From an uncultured Eubacterium sp. (GTDB lineage Bacteria > Bacillota > Clostridia > Lachnospirales > Lachnospiraceae), in the NCBI GenBank assembly GCA_905236225.1, contig CAJOPM010000231.1, positions 1-6,938 of the forward strand: 6,938 nt of DNA. Reading direction: 5' to 3'. Below, piece by piece: positions 1 through 5,589 of this stretch. Made by a program: the position numbers and the translations under genes. Below the pieces are notes generated by a model. The model did not search any database, was not told the DNA's origin, and saw nothing but the letters and a program-made list of their open reading frames with translations. Within the stretch, counting starts at the first letter, position 1. Each line of letters begins with the position of its first letter.

Positions 1-2
1 AG

Positions 3-57
3 AAAAAACTTCCGAAACATAAATGAAAAACTTCCGAAACATAAATGTCTCGGAAGT
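3..57 (-). terminator. rplS intrinsic terminator with duplicated 3' arm
   Basis: Read on the minus strand, positions 57-50 (ACTTCCGA) pair with 37-30 (TCGGAAGT). The stem continues through a G·U pair (49/38) and three more pairs (48-46/41-39), leaving a UUUA loop, and a run of U follows (positions 30-26). It lies 17 bp past the rplS stop codon, as expected for a rho-independent terminator. The 3' arm, loop and U-tract (26-47) are repeated perfectly in tandem at 4-25, so the single 5' arm could pair with either copy. Confidence 0.85.
4..47. repeat. 22-bp perfect tandem direct repeat (2 copies)
   Basis: Positions 4-25 and 26-47 are identical, 22 bp each and directly abutting. Each unit holds an A-tract, the CTTCCGA half of the rplS terminator stem and a CATAAATG tail. 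It looks like a local tandem duplication, for example by replication slippage, of the distal half of the terminator. Confidence 0.9.
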
Positions 58-74
58 CACAAAGCATAAGTAAA

Positions 75-425
75 TTATTTCTTTTCCTTTACCTTAGCTT
101 TCTTACCTACGCGCTCACGTAAATAATTAAGCTTAGCACGTCTGGCTTTACCACGACGAACTATTTCAACTTTTTCTACAAAAGGTGAATGAAGTGGCCA
201 TGTTTTCTCAACACCAATTCCACCTGAAATCTTACGAACCGTAAATGTCTCACGGCTGCTTCCGCCTTGTTTCTTGAGAACAATTCCTTCAAAGACCTGT
301 ACTCTTTCTCTATTACCTTCTTTAATAAGGTTGTGAACTCTTACAGTATCTCCAACGTTAAATGATGGAGCATCTTCTTTGAGCTGTTCTTTCTCGATGT
401 TTCTAATAATTTCCTGTGTATTCAT
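75..425 (-). CDS. rplS: 50S ribosomal protein L19
   Basis: L19 is a structural protein of the large ribosomal subunit, sitting near the interface with the 30S subunit. The 116-residue product matches the usual family length of about 115. Family signatures are visible in order: FNVGDTVRV at 22-30, VFEGIVL at 44-50, TFTVRKISGGIGVEK at 60-74, WPLHSP at 76-81 and the basic tail RRAKLNYLRERVGKKAKVKE from 95 on. W76 stands where many L19 proteins have F. The start is fixed by a strong AGGAGG (433-438 on the minus strand) 7 nt ahead of ATG. The gene seems to be transcribed alone: it has its own promoter, its own terminator, and divergent murC upstream. In many bacteria rplS follows rpsP-rimM-trmD, and those genes are not adjacent on its upstream side here. 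Very sure of identity. Confidence 0.98.
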   Translation of the reverse strand: MNTQEIIRNIEKEQLKEDAPSFNVGDTVRVHNLIKEGNRERVQVFEGIVLKKQGGSSRETFTVRKISGGIGVEKTWPLHSPFVEKVEIVRRGKARRAKLNYLRERVGKKAKVKEKK

Positions 426-500
426 CTTGTGACCTCCTAATAAATTCGATGTTCGTAATACATAACGTAACAGAGGACCATCTCTTAATTCGTTTCACAG
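426..500 (-). promoter_or_regulatory. rplS 5' untranslated leader, possible L19 autoregulatory leader
   Basis: From the predicted transcription start near 500 to the rplS ATG there are about 75 nt. Two small hairpins can be drawn: AGAG/CTCT around a 6-nt loop (472-485), and GTT-A-CGT pairing with ACGAAC around an 8-nt loop (451-471, with a one-base bulge). Firmicutes are known to carry an L19 leader RNA family upstream of rplS, thought to act in feedback control. I cannot confirm that this leader matches that family's consensus, so the assignment rests on position, size and folding only. Confidence 0.35.
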
Positions 501-506
501 AATCAG

Positions 507-535
507 ATAATATCATAAATTTTATATAAATGCAA
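507..535 (-). promoter_or_regulatory. sigma-A-type promoter for rplS
   Basis: On the minus strand, TTGCAT (535-530) and TATTAT (512-507) are separated by 17 bp, close to the TTGACA/TATAAT consensus. Transcription would start near position 500. The spacer is AT-rich. It is the only good promoter seen upstream of rplS and supports transcription of rplS as its own unit. Confidence 0.7.
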
Positions 536-554
536 TATTTTCCTTAAAAAAACG

Positions 555-583
555 CTTTTCTTCTTATTTATATGTGTTATAAT
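555..583 (+). promoter_or_regulatory. extended -10 promoter for murC
   Basis: A perfect TATAAT at 578-583 is preceded by TGT (575-577), giving an extended -10 (TGn-TATAAT). The -35 region 17 bp upstream (CTTTTC, 555-560) is poor, as is common when the -10 is extended. The start would be near 590, leaving about 27 nt of leader that includes the ribosome binding site. It lies back-to-back with the rplS promoter, the two -35 regions being about 20 bp apart. Confidence 0.75.
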
Positions 584-616
584 TTATCAGATTATTGAGA
601 AAGAAGGATTTAATTT

Positions 617-1993
617 ATGAATAAGATTGATTTTACCATAATAAAACATATTCATTTTATTGGAATCGGTGGTATCTCAATGAGTGGACTTGCCGAAATC
701 TTGAATGGTTCTAATTATGTTATATCAGGCTCAGATATTTCAAACTCAGATACTATACAACATCTAAAGAGTTTAGGAATTAAGATATTTATAGGACAAC
801 ATAAGGAAAATATTACACCGGATATTGATTTGGTTGTATATACTGCTGCTATTCATCCTGATAACGAAGAATTCTTGGCTTGTAAGGAAGCTGGAATTTT
901 AATGATTACCAGAGCTGATTTGCTGGGTTATATAATGGACAACTATAACAACTCCATAGCTGTTAGCGGTACTCATGGAAAAACAACAACTACTTCTATG
1001 ATTTCTCAAATATTGTTAGCGGCAAGCCTTGACCCCACTATTTCTGTCGGAGGCATTCTCGATTCTATTGGTGGCAACATAAGAGTTGGTAATTCTGACG
1101 TATTTATAACAGAAGCTTGTGAATACACTAATAGCTTTTTAAGTTTATATCCAAAATATAATATTATCCTTAATATAGAAGAAGATCATCTTGACTTTTT
1201 TAAAGATATTAATGATATACGCAATTCATTTTCACAATTTGCATCTAATACCAAAAATTACGGCACTATAATAATTAACGGTGCAATATTAAATATTGAT
1301 GAAATCACTAAAACGGATGCAAAGATAATTACTTACGGATTAAATGAAAACAATGATCTGTATGCTGAAAATATCACATATAATAGTGATGGTATTGCAA
1401 CATTTAACGTAGTTTTTAAAGGAAATTCTTTAGGTGGCATTACTTTAGGTGTCCCAGGCAAACATAATGTCGAGAATTCTCTTGCAGCATGCGCTGTTTG
1501 TCTTGATATGAATATCGATTTTGACATAATAAAAAACGCGCTTTTAGCTTTTGGCGGAACCAAACGTCGTTTCGAATTCAAAGGAAAACTAAATGATATC
1601 ACTATAATTGATGATTACGCACATCATCCCACTGAAATTAAAGCAACACTTAATACAGCAAAAACCATAAAGGCTAACCGCATTATATGTGTTTTTCAGC
1701 CACATACCTACACGAGAACAAAGGCTTTATTCGATGATTTCATTGATGCACTAAGCCTTGCTGATGTTGTGGTTTTTGCCGAAATATATGCTGCTCGCGA
1801 AGTTGATAATCTTGGTATGAGTTCATCATTATTATGTGACAAATTAAAAGCTTTAGGGAAGGAATCATATTACTTTTCCACCTTTGATGAGATAGAAAAT
1901 TTTTTATTAAAAAATTGTATTAACAATGACTTGGTGATAACTATGGGAGCCGGAAACGTGAATTTAGTAGGTGAACATCTATTGGGTCAATAG
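617..1993 (+). CDS. murC: UDP-N-acetylmuramate--L-alanine ligase
   Basis: MurC joins L-alanine to UDP-MurNAc using ATP, the first step in building the peptidoglycan stem peptide in the cytoplasm. All three Mur-ligase domains are visible in the 458 residues, which is the normal family length. The N-terminal UDP-binding fold has HFIGIGGISMSGLAE at 13-27. The central ATPase domain has the P-loop SGTHGKTTTT at 117-126, EACEY at 166-170, EEDHLDFF at 188-195 and GKHNVENSLAA at 281-291. The C-terminal domain starts with FGGTKRRFE at 312-320 and holds DDYAHHP at 332-338 and QPHTYTRTK at 361-369. No key residue is missing. The ATG follows GAAGGA (603-608) by 8 nt. It has its own promoter and a strong terminator, so it is probably monocistronic. 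The HH-P and TYTR motifs favour MurC over the related ligase Mpl. Confidence 0.98.
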   Translation: MNKIDFTIIKHIHFIGIGGISMSGLAEILNGSNYVISGSDISNSDTIQHLKSLGIKIFIGQHKENITPDIDLVVYTAAIHPDNEEFLACKEAGILMITRADLLGYIMDNYNNSIAVSGTHGKTTTTSMISQILLAASLDPTISVGGILDSIGGNIRVGNSDVFITEACEYTNSFLSLYPKYNIILNIEEDHLDFFKDINDIRNSFSQFASNTKNYGTIIINGAILNIDEITKTDAKIITYGLNENNDLYAENITYNSDGIATFNVVFKGNSLGGITLGVPGKHNVENSLAACAVCLDMNIDFDIIKNALLAFGGTKRRFEFKGKLNDITIIDDYAHHPTEIKATLNTAKTIKANRIICVFQPHTYTRTKALFDDFIDALSLADVVVFAEIYAAREVDNLGMSSSLLCDKLKALGKESYYFSTFDEIENFLLKNCINNDLVITMGAGNVNLVGEHLLGQ

Positions 1994-2049
1994 TTATCCA
2001 CATTATCCACTAAAAATAATCCACAGGTTGTTATTTTGCCTGTGGATTA
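1994..2049. promoter_or_regulatory. cluster of DnaA-box-like sites
   Basis: The base after the murC stop codon begins TTATCCACA (1994-2002), an exact match to the high-affinity DnaA box. A second copy with one mismatch, TTATCCACT (2003-2011), abuts it head to tail. TAATCCACA at 2017-2025 (plus) and its inverted copy at 2041-2049 (minus) each differ by one base from consensus. A fifth site, TTATCCACG, lies further along at 2136-2144. Five near-consensus 9-mers within 151 bp are unlikely by chance, even in AT-rich DNA. DnaA, the initiator ATPase, binds such 9-mers. Whether it does so here is inferred. Confidence 0.7.
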
Positions 2050-2054
2050 TTTTT
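2012..2054 (+). terminator. murC intrinsic terminator
   Basis: A perfect 13-bp stem pairs AATAATCCACAGG (2015-2027) with CCTGTGGATTATT (2039-2051) around an 11-nt loop, and A/T pairs extend it to 16 bp (2012-2054). Its 3' side is T-rich, typical of a rho-independent terminator 18 bp past the murC stop. A-tracts on the left arm mean it could work in both directions, but no minus-strand gene reaches it. The stem arms contain the inverted DnaA-box-like sequences noted in the box cluster. Confidence 0.85.
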
Positions 2055-2160
2055 ATAATAAACATATTTAAATTCAAATTGTGAAACTATTGAAAAAAAA
2101 ACGTTAAACATTTTTTATGTAAATTATTAAATATTTTATCCACGTTTTTACCACCATTTA
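2046..2160. other. very AT-rich intergenic stretch with a DnaA-box-like site
   Basis: By hand count only about 18 of 115 bases are G or C (about 16%). It has a nine-A run (2093-2101), a small inverted repeat (ACAT, six T, ATGT, 2108-2121) and TTATCCACG at 2136-2144. No open reading frame worth calling was seen. AT-rich DNA beside DnaA boxes is the usual make-up of an origin unwinding element, but it can equally be a plain promoter-upstream region. Confidence 0.5.
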
Positions 2161-2189
2161 AGATAGTGCTATCCCCCCGTCAAGCACAC

Positions 2190-2218
2190 TTCTCAAATTC
2201 AAAATGCTATGCTATACT
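2190..2218 (+). promoter_or_regulatory. promoter for the DnaD-like / DnaI-like operon
   Basis: TATACT (2213-2218) is preceded by TGC (2210-2212), making an extended -10, and lies exactly 17 bp after TTCTCA (2190-2195), which matches four of six -35 bases. Transcription would start near 2225, about 30 nt ahead of the first start codon. The -10 is framed by a 5-bp inverted repeat (TATGC 2208-2212, GCATA 2221-2225) that might be an operator. The nearest DnaA-box-like site ends about 45 bp upstream of the -35. Confidence 0.65.
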
Positions 2219-2254
2219 ACGCATAAATATTGAAGGATGGGTTAAGGGAGTATC

Positions 2255-3325
2255 ATGTCAAGCATTACAATTCATTCAGAAAAAAACATTACATATACGA
2301 ATGTGCCTGATTTTTTTATTGATGATTATATCGCAGATGCAAATGGTGAGTTTGTTAAGGTCTATTTATATCTACTTAGATGTTTGCATGCTCCGGTACG
2401 TAAATTATCAATATCTTATATGGCAGACGTTTTGAATCATACCGAGAAAGATATTCGTCGTGCTCTACGTTATTGGGAAAAAATGGGGCTTCTCGGTCTT
2501 GAATATGATTCTTCAAATGAGCTTTCAGGAATTTGTTTTCTATCTCCGGGCAAGAGTAACACAGATGTTTTTGCTACAAGCAAGGCATCTATACCGGAAT
2601 ATATCCCACCGATGGCTACCAGCGGTAATATTATTAAAGCAGATACTATGCGTCGTGATTATTCAGCTGATGAAATCAGCAATTTTAAAAGAGATGAAAA
2701 AGTCTCAGAGCTTTTCTATATTGCAGAGACATATCTTAGGCGCACGCTTTCCGCCAGTGATTGCCAGACTTTACTTTACCTCTATGATGGGTTGCATTTT
2801 TCTACGGAGCTTGAAGAATATCTAATAGAATATTGTGTGTCAAAAGGTCATACTAGTATACGTTATATTGAAAAAACAGGTATAGCTTGGTCTCAAAAAG
2901 GTATCAAAAATGTTGCTGATGCCAAGGCTCAAAATCGCAATCACCAAAAGAGTCATAATGCTGTAATTAAAGCATTCGGTATAAGAGGACGTGATTTGGT
3001 TGATTCAGAAAAAGGGTTTGTTGACAAATGGAATCGCAACTATGGGTTTTCACCCGAACTTATTATTGAAGCATGTAACAGAACCATGCGAACAATTCAT
3101 CAGCCTAGTTTTGAATACACAGATAAGATACTTCAAAATTGGAAAGAAAATAAAATCACTTCATTAAGTGAATTGACTACACTTGATAATTGTTATCAAC
3201 AAAAAAACAAATCTGCATTATCAGCTTCCAGAAATATGCGGCAAACATCTGATTTTAATCAAAGAAGCTATGATTATGCACAACTTGAAAAACAACTAGT
3301 TGGCACACGACCACATAATGATTAA
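2255..3325 (+). CDS. DnaD/DnaB-type primosome (replication initiation) protein
   Basis: The protein is a DnaD-family factor, expected to bind DNA remodelled by DnaA and recruit the helicase loader and replicative helicase. Of its 356 residues, about 18-95 form a winged-helix N-terminal domain (FFIDDYIADANGEFVKVYLY is the family-like opening; ISYMADVLNHTEKDIRRAL the recognition-helix region). Two helical DnaD C-terminal-type domains follow, about 150-220 and 236-305. The second ends in a clean Y-x3-I-x3-W motif (Y288, I292, W296), the known DNA-binding signature. The first has the degenerate form Y204, T208, W212. The order winged helix plus two DnaD domains is that of B. subtilis DnaB, the helicase co-loader (unrelated to the E. 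coli DnaB helicase), more than the shorter DnaD. The start has AAGGGAG (2244-2250) only 4 nt ahead, a tight spacing. The next gene is 14 bp away, in an operon. No gene symbol is given because naming differs between lineages. Confidence 0.88.
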   Translation: MSSITIHSEKNITYTNVPDFFIDDYIADANGEFVKVYLYLLRCLHAPVRKLSISYMADVLNHTEKDIRRALRYWEKMGLLGLEYDSSNELSGICFLSPGKSNTDVFATSKASIPEYIPPMATSGNIIKADTMRRDYSADEISNFKRDEKVSELFYIAETYLRRTLSASDCQTLLYLYDGLHFSTELEEYLIEYCVSKGHTSIRYIEKTGIAWSQKGIKNVADAKAQNRNHQKSHNAVIKAFGIRGRDLVDSEKGFVDKWNRNYGFSPELIIEACNRTMRTIHQPSFEYTDKILQNWKENKITSLSELTTLDNCYQQKNKSALSASRNMRQTSDFNQRSYDYAQLEKQLVGTRPHND

Positions 3326-3339
3326 GGAGAATTCATTTT

Positions 3340-4329
3340 ATGTCGCTTAATGAAAGCCAATATTTGGCTATAATGCGCCAATATGAAATGCGGCGGGATT
3401 TTAGCCTAAAACAAGCCGAGCAAAGCAAAATGCTTTTATACTCGAAATATCCCAGGCTTCTTGAAATTGAAAACGAAATCGCTTCTGCCGCAGTAAAAAA
3501 AGTTAGTGATACGATTAACGGTATTAATAATGCGGATTTGATTTTCGAAAATACTGTTAGTAAATTGGAAAAAGAACGAGATCAAATCTTTCTATCAGAA
3601 GGTATCAATTCAGATTACTTAGATGTAAAATACTACTGCCCTGACTGTAAGGATACCGGTTATATAGGCAATGAGAAATGTCACTGCTTAAAACAAGCAT
3701 TACTTGACTATACTTATAAACAATCTAATATTAGCGAAATACTTAAAAGCGAGAATTTCACAAAATTTGATTTTAGATATTATGATAAAGAACCTAAAGA
3801 TCAGGCTACGGGAATGACCCCTTACGAATCAGCGCTCAAAGCACATCAAAGCGCTATGCGATTTATCGATCATTTCAATGATGATTTTGCAAATATATTA
3901 TTCTATGGTAATACGGGTGTAGGAAAAACATTTTTATCTAATTGCATAGCTTGCGAAATTTTAAACAGAGGTTATTCTGTAATATATTTTACTGCATTCT
4001 CTCTTTTTGACGTATTTTCAAAAAATATTTTTCAAAAAGATACTGATGCTAAAAGCCAAAATGATGATATACTAAATTGTGATTTGCTAATTATAGATGA
4101 TCTTGGAACAGAGATACGAAATCAATTTACCGTATCTCAGCTTTTTTTGTGTATTAACGAACGTATACTTCGAAAAAAATCAACAATTATTTCTACTAAT
4201 TTTGATTTAAAACAACTTCAAGACGCCTATACGGAGCGTATTTTATCCCGTCTTACAAACTCATATGAGATGTTAAAACTCTGTGGTAGGGATATCAGAC
4301 TAAAAAAGCGTACAATGTTAACTCACTAG
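3340..4329 (+). CDS. dnaI: DnaI/DnaC-type replicative helicase loader ATPase
   Basis: This is an AAA+ ATPase expected to load the replicative helicase onto origin DNA. The 329 residues show a helical N-terminal part (1-95), then a zinc-binding cluster with CPDC (100-103) and CHC (114-116), as in the helicase-binding domain of DnaI. The ATPase core follows: Walker A GNTGVGKT at 190-197, Walker B LLIIDDLG at 249-256, sensor-1 STN at 285-287 and an arginine-finger-type ERILSRL at 299-305. The AAGGAG (3324-3329) overlaps the stop codon of the upstream gene and sits 10 nt before ATG, so the two are surely cotranscribed. The pair resembles the dnaB-dnaI operon of B. subtilis. The same fold occurs in IstB transposition helpers, but the zinc cluster, the DnaD-like partner and the lack of a transposase next to it argue against that. 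The symbol follows Bacillus; many clostridial annotations use dnaC. Confidence 0.92.
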   Translation: MSLNESQYLAIMRQYEMRRDFSLKQAEQSKMLLYSKYPRLLEIENEIASAAVKKVSDTINGINNADLIFENTVSKLEKERDQIFLSEGINSDYLDVKYYCPDCKDTGYIGNEKCHCLKQALLDYTYKQSNISEILKSENFTKFDFRYYDKEPKDQATGMTPYESALKAHQSAMRFIDHFNDDFANILFYGNTGVGKTFLSNCIACEILNRGYSVIYFTAFSLFDVFSKNIFQKDTDAKSQNDDILNCDLLIIDDLGTEIRNQFTVSQLFLCINERILRKKSTIISTNFDLKQLQDAYTERILSRLTNSYEMLKLCGRDIRLKKRTMLTH

Positions 4330-4342
4330 TAAAATAAGGTAA

Positions 4343-4371
4343 CCACAGCTTCTTGCCGTGGATTTTGCTTA
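4343..4371 (+). terminator. weak hairpin between the helicase loader and prs
   Basis: CCACAGC (4343-4349) can pair with GCCGTGG (4355-4361) around a TTCTT loop, with one A·C mismatch inside the 7-bp stem. The T-rich stretch ATTTTGCTTAATTTTTATT follows. This may be a weak terminator or partial attenuator that separates prs from the replication genes. It is not as convincing as the other terminators in the window. Confidence 0.4.
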
Positions 4372-4391
4372 ATTTTTATTATATATATTAT
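4365..4391 (+). promoter_or_regulatory. possible prs promoter
   Basis: TTGCTT (4365-4370) resembles a -35, and TATTAT (4386-4391) lies downstream, but the spacing is only 15 bp and the whole region is T/A repeats, so several -10 choices exist. The start would fall almost on the ribosome binding site. The strong AGGAGG at 4396-4401 and the gap from the previous gene make an independent promoter plausible, but readthrough from the upstream operon is equally possible. Confidence 0.3.
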
Positions 4392-4410
4392 TTATAGGAG
4401 GAACTCATAA

Positions 4411-5589
4411 ATGAGCGACGAAAGAAAACTTGAAACTATACCAAAGGGCTATCTTGGAGTAGTTCCACTTAAAAGCTGTACTGATATCGGTGATAAGATA
4501 GACTACTATCTTGTTAAGTGGAGAGCAACAAGAGAAAACGCACATCAAAACTCTATCGCATTTAAGGATTACCGCAAAGATACTTATATCTTAGATGTAG
4601 ATACTCCACGTTTTGGTTCAGGCGAAGCAAAATGTGTTATTAATGATTCTGTTAGAGGATATGATTTATATCTTCTAGTAGATGTCACAAATTATAGTTT
4701 AACATACAAACTTTGCGGACAGGAAAATCGTATGTCTCCTGATGATCATTATCAGGATTTAAAAAGAGTTATTGCTGCTGCTGCCGGCAAAGCAAGCAGA
4801 ATCACAGTAATAATGCCCTTCCTTTATGAAGGGCGTCAGCATAGACGTTCGGCAAGAGAATCATTAGACTGTGCTGTTATGCTTCAAGAGCTTACCAGCA
4901 TGGGTGTTGATAACATAATTACTTTTGATGCTCATGATCCAAGGGTTCAAAATGCTATACCATTAAACGGTTTTGAAACTGTTCAGCCTGCTTACCAATT
5001 TGTTAAAGGTATTTTACGAAATGTCCCCGATCTTAAAATTGACAACGAGCATATGATGATTGTCAGCCCTGATGAAGGCGGTACTAACCGTGCAGTTTAT
5101 CTTGCCAGTATATTGGGTATCGATATGGGTATGTTCTATAAGAGACGTGATTATAGTCGTATTGTTGATGGTCGTAATCCTATTGTTGCGCATGAATTCT
5201 TAGGAACTTCCGTAGAAGGCAAAGATATCATAATTGTTGATGATATGATATCTTCCGGTGAAAGTATGCTTGAAGTTGCTGCCGAACTTAAAAGACGTAA
5301 AGCAAACCGCATATTTGCAGTTGCCACGTTTGGCCTTTTTACAAGTGGAATGGAAGCATTTGATAAAGCCGTTTCAGATGGTATTCTCCATAAGGTTGTT
5401 ACTACTAATCTGTGTTATCAAACTGAAGAGTTACTTTCAAGAGATTATTATATTAGTTGTGATATGAGCAAATATATCGCTTATCTAATTGATACGCTAA
5501 ACCACAACAGCTCAATAAGCGATCTACTTAATCCATATGAAAAACTTGAAAGTCTTATTCGTCGTTACAAGAATGGTGAAAAAGTGTGA
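4411..5589 (+). CDS. prs: ribose-phosphate pyrophosphokinase (PRPP synthetase), long form
   Basis: Prs transfers pyrophosphate from ATP to ribose 5-phosphate, giving PRPP for purine, pyrimidine, histidine, tryptophan and NAD synthesis in the cytosol. At 392 residues it is about 75 longer than the usual ~315. The extra length lies at the N terminus (1-75) and C-terminal tail (about 365-392), plus internal changes. Key motifs remain recognisable: SVRGYDLYLLVD at 80-91, DLKRVIAAAAGKASRITVIM at 116-135, FLYEGRQHRR at 137-146 (canonical Prs has YARQDRK), the catalytic-histidine region FDAHDPRVQ at 172-180, FYKRR at 242-246 with the catalytic lysine of the flexible loop, and the ribose-phosphate loop IIVDDMISSGES at 274-285. 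AGGAGG (4396-4401) stands 9 nt before ATG. The 3' end overlaps the channel gene by 4 bp. I recall this long form as typical of Lachnospiraceae; activity is likely, allosteric behaviour unknown. Confidence 0.92.
   Translation: MSDERKLETIPKGYLGVVPLKSCTDIGDKIDYYLVKWRATRENAHQNSIAFKDYRKDTYILDVDTPRFGSGEAKCVINDSVRGYDLYLLVDVTNYSLTYKLCGQENRMSPDDHYQDLKRVIAAAAGKASRITVIMPFLYEGRQHRRSARESLDCAVMLQELTSMGVDNIITFDAHDPRVQNAIPLNGFETVQPAYQFVKGILRNVPDLKIDNEHMMIVSPDEGGTNRAVYLASILGIDMGMFYKRRDYSRIVDGRNPIVAHEFLGTSVEGKDIIIVDDMISSGESMLEVAAELKRRKANRIFAVATFGLFTSGMEAFDKAVSDGILHKVVTTNLCYQTEELLSRDYYISCDMSKYIAYLIDTLNHNSSISDLLNPYEKLESLIRRYKNGEKV

Noticed and set aside
1333..1602. 89-codon open frame on the minus strand inside murC
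   Set aside because: It lies wholly within a fully conserved MurC reading frame, has no good ribosome site and no recognisable protein family; it is a shadow frame.
1994..2160. Main chromosomal origin (oriC)
   Set aside because: The box cluster and AT-rich DNA fit, but dnaA, dnaN, rpmH and gyrase genes are not here, so only a DnaA-binding locus is claimed.
2166..2435. 89-codon plus-strand open frame overlapping the start of the DnaD-like gene
   Set aside because: It begins upstream of the predicted promoter -10, is out of frame with the conserved protein and shows no family features.
2460..2825. 121-codon plus-strand open frame inside the DnaD-like gene
   Set aside because: It is out of frame with the recognisable DnaD-family protein and has composition typical of a shifted frame.
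3340..4329. IstB-type transposition helper ATPase
   Set aside because: The zinc cluster before the ATPase core, the DnaD-like partner gene and the lack of a transposase or terminal repeats favour a helicase loader.
4330..4410. Purine or PRPP-sensing riboswitch before prs
   Set aside because: The gap is only 81 bp, holds one imperfect hairpin, and shows no conserved aptamer sequence that I recognise.
5258..5467. 69-codon plus-strand open frame inside prs
   Set aside because: It overlaps the ribose-phosphate loop and C-terminal coding region of prs in another frame, with no supporting signals.
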